From positions 56,221,869 to 56,285,868 of the forward strand of contig NC_081554.1 of NCBI RefSeq assembly GCF_963082655.1: a stretch of 64,000 nt of DNA. The letters run 5' to 3'. Numbering within the stretch: position 1 is the first letter of the stretch; every line of letters begins with the position of its first letter. Positions 50,286 through 62,040 of this stretch are shown here, in pieces. The notes below the pieces were generated by a model. That model was not told the origin of the DNA. It was given only the letters and a program-made list of their open reading frames with translations, and did not search any database. A program made the position numbers and the translations under genes. This DNA comes from Stomoxys calcitrans. Lineage: Eukaryota > Arthropoda > Insecta > Diptera > Muscidae.

Positions 50286-51022
50286 GCATTCATCATGATT
50301 TGTGCCTTATACCCACCTCTTGTGAATTATAAAAGCGTGTGTGTTTAAGTTTTTATGATATTTTTGTATTTTTTGATAATCACTTTAAAATTATTATTAT
50401 TACTAATTAGGTTTTTATCCCTTATTGACAAAAACAAATCTACAAAAAAACTCGACTACCATAAAAAAGGTCTTTTTTTCTCAAATCTTTGATTTTTTTT
50501 ATATATATATATATATATATATTATTTTCTTAATAATTATCATATAAAGTATTTGTTGACAATGATGGACATACAAAAAAACAAGGTAATTAAAAATGAA
50601 AAAACGAAAGGAAATCAATAAACTTACACACAAACGAGTATAAAAAAAACATAAGATAACAAAAAAAAAAACATTGAGAGGGAACAGGATGGGGTTGCTG
50701 TTTTTGAGGTGCTGGTTAATTGGAGAATAGACACTATTTTAGAAAGTTTGGTTTTCTCTTAATTTTTGTTAATCAAATAATAGAACCATAAATTTGCACA
50801 GTTGTTCTGTTCTGTTCCGTTAGGTTTGATTTTTAGAAAATTAAATCACAACAATAGTAAAAGCAAACGTGTATCAACCTCCGCTTGTGATGGCTGCTCT
50901 GGGTGTGTTGCACCTTCATTGGAGTTGTTAGCTGCACCTGCTGCTGCTGCAGTCCTCATCGTTGTTGTCGTCATCACTGTATGCATGCCATCTACGTTGT
51001 TACACGCCGCCTGAAGCAAATC
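50286..51022 (-). other. Flank and probable 3' UTR of CCDC28
   Basis: Non-coding sequence between the satellite edge and the CCDC28 stop codon, with an (AT)n microsatellite at about 50500-50522. The 3' UTR of the minus-strand gene should lie here. I could not pick out one convincing poly(A) signal. Frames on the plus strand at 50802-51091 overlap GC-rich UTR and lack domains. Confidence 0.4.
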
Positions 51023-51243
51023 TCAAAGTCCAGTATGACTCGTCTGCAGTTGTTCAATGGATATCGAAAGCTGTTCCAGCCTTTGCATTAGTTGTAACAT
51101 ATTCTCTTGAGCTTTGGCAGCGTTAAAGTCGTTGCCATTATCCAGCGAGTCTTCCTCCGAAGCGGCCAATTCGAAGTGCAATTTGGCCAAGCTTTCCTGT
51201 TGTTCACGAATTTTGGTCATTTGGTCCATGGTACAACCGGAAC
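51023..51243 (-). CDS. CCDC28: CCDC28-family protein, exon 2 (C-terminal coiled coil)
   Basis: Terminal coding exon, residues 306-378 of the joined 378-aa protein. The minus-strand acceptor '...tattcaacag' ends at 51244. The exon begins GTTCCGG, completing the Gly codon split with exon 1, and stops at TGA 51025-51023. The peptide contains CTMDQMTKIREQQESLAKLH, FELAASEED and LMQRLEQLSISIEQLQ, two heptad-like helices matching the CCDC28 C-terminus in which a Cys-x(3)-QM-containing stretch leads into the LAxLHFEL helix. Family knowledge: vertebrate CCDC28B interacts with Bardet-Biedl proteins and mTORC2 components and affects cilium length. Role in the fly is inference. Phase and sequence both fit exon 1 at 59310-58395, so the assignment is strong. 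Confidence 0.92.
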
Positions 51244-51639
51244 CTGTTGAATAGGCCAAACACAAATGGTTAGTAAACAACAATTGAAATTGGAAAGTGG
51301 TAGAACACTTGTCGCAGTGAGAGAAATAGGGCCCTCAAAGGCAAATATCATTTCTATCGATAAGATAAGATTAAATTTAAGTGGTCGCTTTGTTGTTGAA
51401 ATTTATCGCAAATTTTAATGCCATTTAATGAGAATTATTAAAAAGTGATATTCTGCAGCTAAGGTGTGAAAGTTGTTGTTTTTTAGATTTTCCAGTCTGT
51501 TGGCTAGTAATGGAGAACATTTTAGTTAGTCTTGTTTAAAGTTTGCAGCTTGTGTATTGATATGTGGGACCCGTTAATCGAAAGTTTTGAAATCTACAAT
51601 CTATTGAAAAAAAGAGGTCTAACAATGTGAGAGCTAAGA

Positions 51640-51890
51640 TGGCACGCAGAAAATTTTCTGCGGTGATTTTCCCCTCCTAATGCTGGCAACATTTGTGAGA
51701 TACTATGCCATGTAAAACTTCTCCCCAAAGAGGTGTCGCACTGCGGCATGCCGTTCGGACTCGGCTATAAAAAGGAGGCCCCTTATCATTGAGCTTAAAA
51801 CTTGAATCGGACTGCACTCATAGATGTGTAAGAAGTTTGCCCCTGTTCCTTAGTGGAATGTTCATGGGCAAAATTTGCAATCTCAATCAT
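51640..51890 (+). repeat. Fly interspersed repeat with TATA-like segment, + copy
   Basis: Contains 'gatttttcccctcctaatgctgg'-type start, 'actatgccatgtaaaacttc', 'gcactgcggcatgccgttcg', 'gactcggctataaaaagg' and 'gaagtttgcccctgttcctt'. An inverted copy of the first ~200 bp is at 56990-57236, and a fragment of the last part occurs near 21290-21345. Multiple copies in one window show it is dispersed. The TATAAAAA about 30 nt before 'tcattgagctt' resembles a core promoter, as in LTRs or other 5' ends, but no open reading frame follows. The class is unknown. Confidence 0.6.
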
Positions 51891-52937
51891 ATTTTGTTAA
51901 AAAGAGAAGATAAGGGAATCAATTCCTTTGAAAGCGATGAAAGCCAGGCAGATGAGAGAAGAACACCTATAGGTGAGAGTTTTTTCTAATCAGCCATTTC
52001 AAGCCTCTATTTGCAGCAATTCAGAATAACGAGAGGATTATGTGTCTAAAGGGAACATACGAATATACGAGATAATTTCATCCGAAATTACAAGACAGTT
52101 CCGATTCATGATTCCTGAGTCCTAGGGGTGTAAATGCTGTCTTCAATCGTGAAAAACTCGCTCATAGGGCACTTGGTCAACTTGTTGCAAGCCATAGCAC
52201 TAGTTCACGCCCAATTTGCTTAGTCATGGTGAAAAGCGCCTATCCTACTAAGGAGTTCGTACGTTCATTAAATCAGAAGCATGGTAAACACTCATCCTTG
52301 CTAGCTGGTTATTCGCCTCATTTGTCGAAGGTCTGAAAGTATGACTTCAGCGCTACTTGAGTGCTCACGTATATACTGATAGTTCGTTTACTCAGTCTTC
52401 TCTTCATCGAAAACATTTCCAGACTCTTCAAGATCGAGAAGACCTTCGCCCAAAAGACATTACCTGCCTGCAGCAGTTTGCTAACTTAATGAAAACTCTA
52501 TGAACTTAATAAAAACTCCTTTCCAAGTTCCCACTTTTTCAACCTGGACTCATCCGGCCCAGAACTCCTTTTCCTGGAAAACGACATCTATTCCGTCAGC
52601 AAAGGGCTGGTAGTAGCTCGTCACGTCGCATATACCCTACGGCCGCGTAGTATTTTAGCCGTAAGCAGAATGAAGGAGTGCACAAAGCTCGAGGAATGCC
52701 ATGTTCCGCACTACCTCAGCTTAGCCACCATGCCTAAACCAGTAATTGGTTTCTTTTGCGCTCTTAATCCAAAGAGTATCTCCAAAGAGATTTGCGCCCG
52801 GAATTTAGTGCTGCTCACATAATTCAAAATCCCTCCGGCGGGTGAGAAGGTCCTTTTTTCATTTTCAAATTCAAACCGACCCCCAAATGTCATATGACAA
52901 ATGCTACAGTCTAACTTGGAGCAGCTTACACTCCGCA

Positions 52938-54014
52938 TGATGCATTGACCGTTGATGAGCTGTTATTCCCATACAGAGGCCGCACTCGCTTCACACAATA
53001 CATTCCAAGCCTGCCAAGTACGGTATATAGATAAGATGGTTGTGCGACTCAAAATCATTTTATCCTGTCAAATAATAATTTACTCTTGGAAATTGCCTGA
53101 CCAGACACGAGAGGTGAGTCAAGGGCAGAATGTTGTACTTCAACATTCGGAGAGATATTTAAATACAGGCTGCACAATTTATGCCGAACACTTTTTGGCG
53201 TATGACATGTGTGCCTCGGAAATTTCAAAAAAAAATTATACGCGCCCTGTCAACAGCACAATGTTTGGATTCAACGAAGGCGATATATCACTATGTTCAT
53301 ATGTTCCCAAGAAGAACAAAGCGGTAATTTTGCTGCCGACGGCGTCATCGAAGGCGACATAGCACTATGTTCATATGTTCCCAAGAAGATCAAAGCGGCA
53401 ATTTTGCTGTCGACACAACATTCTATTTGCGGTGTGGACATGCAAACGGAAAAGAAGAAGCCACTAGCTATTTTTGATTAGAACGCCAACAAGTCGGGCG
53501 TTGATACAATGGACCAGATGCTTGGCGCATATACACGCAAGGGCTCAATAAACTGCTGGCCATTGGCCATGTTTTATAATATGGTGGACATTGCTGCATT
53601 AGCTGCATTTATTTCATACAACGAGATGAAGCCAATAAAAAGAAGTGACACACGACGGTCATTCCTACAGATGCTGATAAAATAATTGACACTACCAAAA
53701 ATAGAGGAACGAGCTCTGAACAACCGAATAACCGCATATCCAAGGATATGGAACGCAATGGAATCATTTGATGTAAAGGTAAGAAAGAACAATTTTAATG
53801 TTCAAAAGCAGAATTGCTACACAATTTTGTTCTTTTTAGATGTTATCAAGACCGGCAGAAGGAGCTGCACAGTCGTTTGCTTCTGGAATGAACATACTGT
53901 CATATTGCCTATGCCGTTCTGAGAACGGACGGCAGCGGAAAACAAAAGCCTATTGCCATTCCTGTAACAATCCAGTATGTGCGGAGAATTCAACACACTT
54001 ATGCACAGATAATA
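52938..54014 (+). pseudogene. piggyBac-type transposase pseudogene
   Basis: Starts inside the catalytic domain at 'ALTVDELLFPYRGRTRFTQY', which carries the first catalytic Asp. It continues with 'WKLPDQTREVSQGQNVVLQ', then 'IYAEHFLAYDM' where the family's second Asp (usually in a DNFF motif) is Glu. 'CSYVPKKNKAVILLP' and 'KSGVDTMDQMLGAYTRKGS' follow, the latter with the third Asp. A 61-nt intron (53779-53839, GTAAGA...TTTTTAG) joins 'MESFDVK' to 'MLSRPAEGAAQSF'. The Cys-rich C-terminal finger (CHSCNNPVCAENSTHLC) is cut by a mariner MITE at 54015. A 74-bp tandem duplication (53275-53348 / 53349-53422) shifts the frame, and there are stops near 53023, 53479 and 53683. The N-terminus is missing or unrecognisable, so this copy is inactive. 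Confidence 0.85.
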
Positions 54015-54249
54015 TGGGTTGCCCAAAAAGTAATTGCGGATTTTTCATATAGTCGGCGTTGACAAATTTTTTCACAGCTTGTGACTCTGTAATTGCATTC
54101 TTTATTCTATCAGTTATCAGTTGTTACTTTTAGCTTGCTTTAGAAAAAAGTGTAAAAAATGTATATTTGATTAAAGTTCATTCTAAGTTTTATTAAAAAT
54201 GCATTTACTTTCTTTTAAGAAATCCGCAATTACTTTTTGGGCAACCCAA
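54015..54249 (+). mobile_element. Mariner-type MITE, copy 1
   Basis: Terminal inverted repeats of about 30 bp: left 'tgggttgcccaaaaagtaat', right 'attactttttgggcaaccca', with TA at both borders. The interior (about 170 bp) is non-coding and shared with the copies at 57455-57692 and 60119-60289 ('tagtcggcgttgacaaattt', 'cacagcttgtgactctgtaa'). It is inserted into the Cys-rich tail of the piggyBac pseudogene and is therefore younger than that copy. Confidence 0.85.
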
Positions 54250-54654
54250 TATGTTTGACGAGGGACACTCTATACAACAATAGTTTTTTTAGGGCTTTTT
54301 TGATAAAAAAAAACTCATAAAAAATTATTAATGTTACATATAAAAGCATTTTTAATAATAATAAATCAAAACAAAAAAAAAAATAAAAAAATGTGTTTTC
54401 ACATAAAATTTCATACAAAAAGTACCTTGTGGACCTTGTACTTCGTTATAAGGGCAACAAGGGATGACACAAACGTCGGAGGGTTAAATGTTAAAAAGAT
54501 ATAAACATGGAATTCGGAGACCAGGCCTCGCATTTGCAAAACTAGGAATGATAACAGGTCTCGAAGTCGTCGCCTTTTAGTTATCGCATCTATTCTGCAT
54601 AGGTGCGCCCGTATTATCACATCTCAGTCCCTTGGTCCTCAATGTAGACCTCCA

Positions 54655-55062
54655 GGGCCACTCTGTACAGTCATCCTGGCACTGGATGATTATGAGCACC
54701 ACACGGTTTGGAACTCTAAGTTCCGATTTGTATGGTGTTCATCGTCATTACGAGAAGCTCAGCTGGGAATCCACCATCCACAGGTTGCGGATGGTGGGAT
54801 GCTCCATATATGGAGTAGTTGCAAATGCAGTGGCGGACAATTAGTGGTATCGAGGGGAGAATCTCAGTGAGAGGCCGGCCGGCTCCGGCTCTTGCTTATA
54901 CCCTGAGTGCCTATGATACTCGATATGACAAGGCGAGTTATTGGCGCCTTTAAATAAACAATGGCAATAACGTTCAGGCGGCGATCGATATGGAGCTCAC
55001 TTATGGAGCTTGATAAGGATCGCCACCTCCACATAAAAATGTGATTACAGCAACAACAACAT
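54655..55062 (+). mobile_element. CAA-tailed SINE-like element, copy 1
   Basis: Contains 'gatgattatgagcaccacac', 'ccgatttgtatggtgttcat', 'catccacaggttgcggatgg' and 'gaggccggccggctccggct'. It ends 'gatcgccacctccacataaa', 'atgtgattacag' and a CAACAACAAC tail. An inverted copy is at 62660-62897, and a tail fragment lies at 55637-55680 in the opposite orientation. Size, lack of protein domains and the CAA tail fit a SINE or a 5'-truncated LINE 3' end using a CAA-tail partner. I see no clear tRNA-type promoter boxes. Confidence 0.6.
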
Positions 55063-55516
55063 CCATCTGAATTTATTGATGGCAATACCAGAGTTCCGTC
55101 AATCCAAAACCGTCCGCTGGCAGCTGTAACACGCATCGACCAAGTGCTGTCTCAAGGTTTCCGATCCAAAACTTTTTCTATTCCATTTAGGTTTCCTATC
55201 GTCAACACTATCATCCCGCGATTGTATGACCTGCTAAATATTCATACTCCTGTCACTTTTAACCTTAAAGCCGCAGTGGCTGTCTCATACTTAATCTATA
55301 TGTCTATGGGCCGGATATCTGTCTCAAACTTCAACTATATGTCTATGGGCTGGATATTAAGGTACGGTTCTCCTCGTCCCGCTTTAAGTTGCACTTTTTC
55401 TCCATTCGCCCGCATATGCCAAGATAACATATTCTCTGAACCTGTTATAATGCCATTAGGTTTTACTTTTTATCCATTGGCCCACCTTTGTTTTTCTTCT
55501 TCGACTCTTCTGTGTA

Positions 55517-56533
55517 GCTGATTCGGACTCCTAGACGGATTCAAAACCTACTTAACAGGGAGTTAGATGGAGCATGATGTTGAGCGCCACCTTTCACACG
55601 CTCATACTTGCCTACGAGATAAGCCCCGCCGAAGCTATTGTTGTTGTTGTAAGCGTATTTGTATGTGGAGGTGGCGCCGCAGTACTCTGCACCTTCTGGA
55701 CCATCCTCCCACAACAAACCAGAGTCTAATGCAAGACCAGAAATTCACTGCCGTAAACATCAAGTGCACTGTCCCGGCTTTAGCCATCAATCAATCTATC
55801 TATCAAGTTGCAGAAGTCAGTCCCCTTTTGATCTCTTTAACCCTTTTCTCGACATTCCCTTTCCTATTCATTCTCTGAAGAAGAACTACGCCAAGGTACT
55901 TGCCCTCCAGAGCGAGATAGAATGGCAGCTGGCAAGCTTCCTCTTCCTAAAAACACAAGTTTTCTCTAGTTTCTGGGCCACAGTTCATTGGTACCAGGAT
56001 CCGCCATAGAAATTAATTTTATCAATTTTTTTTGAAAAACCCCAACAAAATTCAGCTTTCGCTCTGCACAGAATTAGAAAAACATGCCATTAAACTTTGG
56101 ATAATGAGCATAAATGTGTAGGCAAAACTTACCGTCTACAACTTTCGTTGCCACAATCTTTCTGAAAAATAGTACAGGCTCAGTCTTTCTGGTGTCTATG
56201 CCAGCATGTTGATCATCGCCCATCTAGAAAGCTTTCTCAATGCAGCCTGAACGAGGCATGTAAAGAGGTTCGCAGAACCAAGCGTTGGTATCGAGCTATC
56301 CCTTTACGAGGCCCACTACCTCCACATGCAAGTGTGGCTACAACGACGAGCTATCCCCAGCAGTTCAAACGCCAATCATGACAATGTCTTCAAGAACTTC
56401 TTTAAGAGAATTTGAATCTTATCACCGGTATGGCATATCTGCTGACGTGTCATACAGATTGTCTGTTATAAAATTTTATTGTCGACGAATTCACTAACAG
56501 TGTCTACGAGTCCGTCTAGGAGTCCGAATCAGC
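55517..56533. mobile_element. Possible DNA element bounded by perfect 23-bp inverted repeats
   Basis: 55517-55539 ('gctgattcggactcctagac' and 3 more bases) is exactly inverted at 56511-56533. If these are termini, the element is about 1,017 bp. The interior includes a CAA-tailed SINE fragment (55637-55680) but no transposase I recognise. No target duplication is apparent at the edges, so these could instead be the facing ends of two separate elements. Confidence 0.45.
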
Positions 56534-56622
56534 ACAATTTTTTTTTATTGAGAACTTAAATTTTTTTTATTTTTTCTTTGAAAAACTGACGTTCTCTAAA
56601 GGCATGGTAAATGATCCGTCAA

Positions 56623-56758
56623 TTGAATAGCCATGAGACATGATGACATGTTTGTTCACAATGTCGCTTAAAACGTCATGCATGATTGAATTGAATAGCC
56701 ATGAGACATGATGACATGTTTGTTCACAATGTCGCTTAAAATGTCATGCATGATTTTC
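56623..56758. repeat. 68-bp tandem duplication
   Basis: 56623-56690 is repeated at 56691-56758 ('ttgaatagccatgagacatg', 'atgacatgtttgttcacaat'), with one or two differences. Recent local duplication inside the intron. No function is apparent. Confidence 0.85.
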
Positions 56759-56989
56759 GCGACAACTATATGAAATTGTCATCAACGATGTGTATGGGCT
56801 CTCGGCTATATGTCTTCAAAGGTTTAACATGGTCATGCGCCCTTCTTTTAAGTCGTCTTGACGACTCGGCCAAGCACGCTATAACATTTGCTGAGTATAT
56901 ATTTGTGGAGGGAGTAACAAAGAGCGTTAGATACAGAAATCGCTGGCATAATGCAAATTTGCCTATGAACATTCCAAACAAACAAACTT

Positions 56990-57236
56990 CTCACATATCA
57001 CTGAGTGCTGTCCGATTCTCATTTTAAGCTCAATGATAAGGGACCTCCTTTTTTATAGCCGAGTCCGAACGGCGTGCCTCAATAATGCGACCCTTTTTGG
57101 GAGAAAGTTTTAACATGGCATAGTACCTCATAGATTTCGTCAGCATTAGGAGGGGATAACCACCGCTGAAATTTTTTCTAATGTTCTCGCCAGGCGTTCA
57201 GCGTCATAGGCGGACATGCTAACCTCTGCTAAATAA
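56990..57236 (-). repeat. Inverted copy of the TATA-bearing repeat
   Basis: Reverse complement of the 51640-51890 repeat: 'cttctcacatatcactgagt', 'gataagggacctcctttttt', 'atagccgagtccgaacggcg' and 'cagcattaggaggggataac'. It is diverged by several substitutions and small indels from the plus copy 5.1 kb away. Confidence 0.7.
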
Positions 57237-57454
57237 ACCAACCTGGCAACCTGTAAAACTACCCAATGCTGATTGGGTCCAAATAGCTAAGGTTGGCAAT
57301 ACTAGAATTTCTTAGGTGTTGTTGTTGTGTGATATTTGACAGCATGCACCAACTCAACAACAACGCAGAGTTGCCAAATCAAGACACCGGAAAGCCAACT
57401 ATCCAGATAAGGTGCAGATGATATTGGGCAAGTACTATACTAGGACGATAACTA

Positions 57455-57692
57455 TTGGGTTGCCCAAAAAGTAATTGCGGATTTTTCATATAGTCGGCGT
57501 TGACAAATTTTTTCACAGCTTGTGACTCTGTAATTGCATTCTTTCTTCTGTCAGTTATCAGCTGTTACTTTTAGCTTGCGTTAGAAAAAAAGTCTAAAAA
57601 AAGTATATTTGATTAAAGTTCATTCTAAGTATTATTAAAAATGCATTTACTTTCTTTTAAAAAATCCGCAATAATTTTTGTGGGCAATCCAA
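57455..57692 (+). mobile_element. Mariner-type MITE, copy 2
   Basis: Same family as 54015-54249: left end 'ttgggttgcccaaaaagtaa' after TA, interior almost identical, right end mutated ('taatttttgtgggcaatcca') and no TA after it. Inactive and slightly older or more decayed than copies 1 and 3. Confidence 0.85.
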
Positions 57693-57929
57693 CAGATAGA
57701 CCCAGGAAGTATAAAATAACCAGAAAAGCAAAACGTATCTCCTGGAAGCTGTTCTGCCAACAGGTCGACATAAGTATTGATGTTGCTGGGATTAAAATGT
57801 TTCCCTGAATAATCATATCCAAATCTATGAGTAATAGTGCGGTGACAACGGAAGACATGGTCAAAATTTTGATGAAAATCCATTTGCCATTGGCCACTGT
57901 CCATCCGAACCTGTAGACTGTGGGGCCAA

Positions 57930-58200
57930 TTAAGAGTTCTTCATGAAAACATGACCAAGAAAACTATAAAAAGCTTCGAGCCATTTAAGTCAACGGGGCC
58001 TGAAGGAATATTGCCGGCATTACTGCAGAAGGAGGCAAGATATATTGTGCCACATATGTCCGCCAAAGTCAATGCATGCCTTAGGCTAGCTTATATAGTA
58101 AACGCCTGACTAGAGACCAGAGAGGTATTCCTACGCAAGCCCGGAAGACGAGTTACGCCACCAAAAGCTTTTAGAAAAATAAATCTTAAGCCATTCATTA
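57930..58200 (+). pseudogene. LINE reverse transcriptase fragment (fingers domain)
   Basis: The frame from about 57955 reads 'TIKSFEPFKSTGPEGILPAL', 'LQKEARYIVPHMSAKVNAC' and 'LRLAYIVNA', then a stop, then 'LETREVFLRKPGRRVTPPKA'. This is the K-S-x-G-x-(D/E)-G-I and L-R-K-P-G pattern that opens the reverse transcriptase of Jockey-like non-LTR retrotransposons. Palm motifs are absent. It lies in the CCDC28 intron on the opposite strand, about 200 bp from exon 1. Confidence 0.75.
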
Positions 58201-58389
58201 AAATCATGGAACATTTAGGGGCCACCATTATAAAGAGTTGGATACCAAGCGGGGTTTTCAAGTACAGACAACATGTTCCATATGTTATTGGGAAGGTCAG
58301 TGGTGTAAATGATAGAGAACCATTATGTTGGGAGAGGGAATACATTTCTTTATCATTATTTTTTTTATTAAATATATATAAAACTATTA

Positions 58390-60088
<1,699 letters not shown>

Positions 60089-60445
60089 ATGCAGCTGCAT
60101 ATCAGGCAGGCTAAAATATTGGGTTGCCCAAAAAGTAACTGCGGATTTTTTAAACCTTTTTAAAGCAAGCTAAAAGTAACAGCTGATAACTGACAGAAGA
60201 AAGAATGCAATTACAGAGACACAAGCTGTGAAAAAATTTGTCAACGCCGACTATATGAAATATTCGCAATTACTTTTTGGGCAACCCAATAGAATTCACC
60301 AGGATACCATAGCAGCTGATGATCCAGCTGCATATCAGGCAGGCTAAAATAGAAATCACCAGGATACCATAGCAGCTGATGATCCAGCTGCATATCAGGC
60401 AGGCTAAAATAGAATTCACCGGGATACCATAACAGCAGATGATGT
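60089..60445 (+). repeat. 60-bp tandem repeat interrupted by a MITE
   Basis: Units 60291-60350, 60351-60410 and partial 60411-60445 ('agaattcaccaggataccat', 'agcagctgatgatccagctg', 'catatcaggcaggctaaaat') are nearly identical. The right end of an earlier unit is at 60089-60116, separated from the rest by the MITE at 60119-60289. Confidence 0.85.
60119..60289 (-). mobile_element. Mariner-type MITE, copy 3, with TA target duplication
   Basis: Both ends 'ttgggttgcccaaaaagtaa' (one or two changes) in inverted orientation, interior inverted relative to copies 1 and 2 and shortened by about 60 bp. TA flanks it at 60117-60118 and 60290-60291. Removing element and one TA gives 'ggctaaaatagaattcacca', the same junction seen between intact neighbouring 60-bp units. 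Confidence 0.9.
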
Positions 60446-60502
60446 TAGTCTCTCTTGGTAATTAGTTCTGGCTATTGGGCTGATGATGTTAGTCTCCCTT
60501 GG
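60438..60502 (+). repeat. 44-bp direct repeat, target of the LINE insertion
   Basis: 'gatgatgttagtct' begins at 60438 and again at 60482 (44-bp period). The second copy is interrupted after 60502 and resumes at 61798 ('agtctcccttggtaattaat'), so the LINE inserted into it. Confidence 0.75.
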
Positions 60503-61797
60503 TTGTTGTTGTTGTTGTAGCAGTTTGTTGTGTTCTATCTTTCGTCTGCTTGATTCTGTTGAGTGACAAGACCCAGGAACTCTGCGACTAAGATGGGGTG
60601 CGTCTACAGGGATCTGGGTCTGAGTCGAGTGGGTCTGGCCGGGCAGTTAAACAGGCGACGTGTATCGTGTGGTCCCTGGTTACATTTGGGACATACATCT
60701 TGCACGTCGGCATCAATCCTAGCTCTGTGGGAATTGAGGCGGCTGCATCTGCCGGAACGTAATTGAGTCAGAACCACTCTGGTTTGCCGGGGGAGGTCGA
60801 TTTCTTCGGGTGCAATCCAAGGTCGTTCCAAGGACTACATTCACCCGGTAGCCAATTACCGCGTCTGCTACCGTGTCTGCATGAATGTTGTTCAGACCCG
60901 CTTGATCTAGGGGTTCTCTATTGTAGCGCTGAACCTCACGCTCTAGATCGTGTAGATCTACCTTAAGGCTTCTGGGCGGTGGGTATCAATCCACAAGATG
61001 ATGATTTGGATGGTTTCCGCTATAACAGCCCAAAAGGTATTGCTTAGACAGCATGTAGTTATGTCTTCGCACTGGTAGGATCTTTGCCTCCCGATGGAGG
61101 TGGTCCACATGAGAACTGAGGAGACAGCCCGTCGCAGTTCGGAGGGCGGCATTCTGACAGATCTGAATATTATTCCACTGCGTGTCACAAAGTTGACGAG
61201 ACCACACTGGCGCTGCATAACTTACCACAGACCGGCCAATTGCTTTGTACGAGGTCAACAAGGTTTCTTTGTCTGCACCCAAAGTGCTGCTAGCGAGTGA
61301 CTTGAGGACCTTGTTTCTACTTTTGACTTTATTGCAGATTGCTGTGGCATGTGGGGAGAAAGTGTAAAAGCTGTCAAATGTGACGCCAAGTATTTTGGGA
61401 CACTTGATGGTCGGAATCATTTCTCCATCGACCATCACAGTCAGCTCAGTATTCACCTCACGCGTATTTGTAGTGAACAGTGTGGCAACACGGCCCTCCA
61501 GAGACGATGGGTCGCGAATTATCTGTGTGGTCGCCAGTCATTTGGACAGGGAGTTCGCCAAGGTGGGGTGATATCTCCGGCTCTGTTTAACCTCTACCTA
61601 TCCTCAATTCCACCCCCTCCAGACGACATAGAGATCGTATCATATGCGGACGATTGTACGATCTTGGCATCAGGCCCCCCACCCATTGATGATATCTGCG
61701 ATAGGTTGAACGTCTACCTCAACGAGCTTGCCTCATATTTCGCTGCAAGAAATCTGAAGATATCTGGCACCAAATCTTCAGCCACACTGTTCACTAC
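60503..61797 (-). pseudogene. 5'-truncated, 5'-inverted LINE copy with target-site duplication
   Basis: The 3' part is on the minus strand (61486 down to 60503): 'ATLFTTNTREVNTELTVMVD', 'CPKILGVTFDSFYTFSPHA', 'SYKAIGRSVVSYAAPVWS' (thumb region), then a frameshifted C-terminus with 'CPKCNQGPHDTRRLFNCPA' and a (CAA)n tail reading as 'ttgttgttgttg' at 60503. The 5' part is on the plus strand (about 61491-61797): 'RRWVANYLCGRQSF', 'GQGVRQGGVISPALFNLYL', 'IEIVSYADDCTILA' (catalytic YADD) and 'NLKISGTKSSATLFTT'. Both parts belong to one Jockey-like ORF2. They overlap by 18 bp ('gccacactgttcactaca', 61781-61798, and inverted at 61469-61486). A 12-bp duplication 'agtctcccttgg' flanks the whole (60491-60502, 61798-61809). 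Dead copy. Confidence 0.88.
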
Positions 61798-61809
61798 AGT
61801 CTCCCTTGG

Positions 61810-62040
61810 TAATTAATTCTGGCTATTGGGCTGGCATTGACACCAATTGTTCGATGTTTTTCTCACTTGCAACAATACACCGCTACAACAATAACAACGG
61901 GCGAGATAGGTGCACAAATAGGAAGTTTAAACCGGCTAAAAGTAGGCTCGGCACTGAGGCTAATCAAACCAAGCTGCGTGGGGACTAGGACATACAAAAT
62001 AAGTCCCTAAACCAAAAAAAAAAAAGATTTAAAGGAGCAA
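61810..62040. other. Spacer between LINE remnants
   Basis: Starts with the resumed target repeat ('taattaattctggctattgg'). I see no gene. Short CAA/ACA-rich stretch near 61880-61900. Confidence 0.4.
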
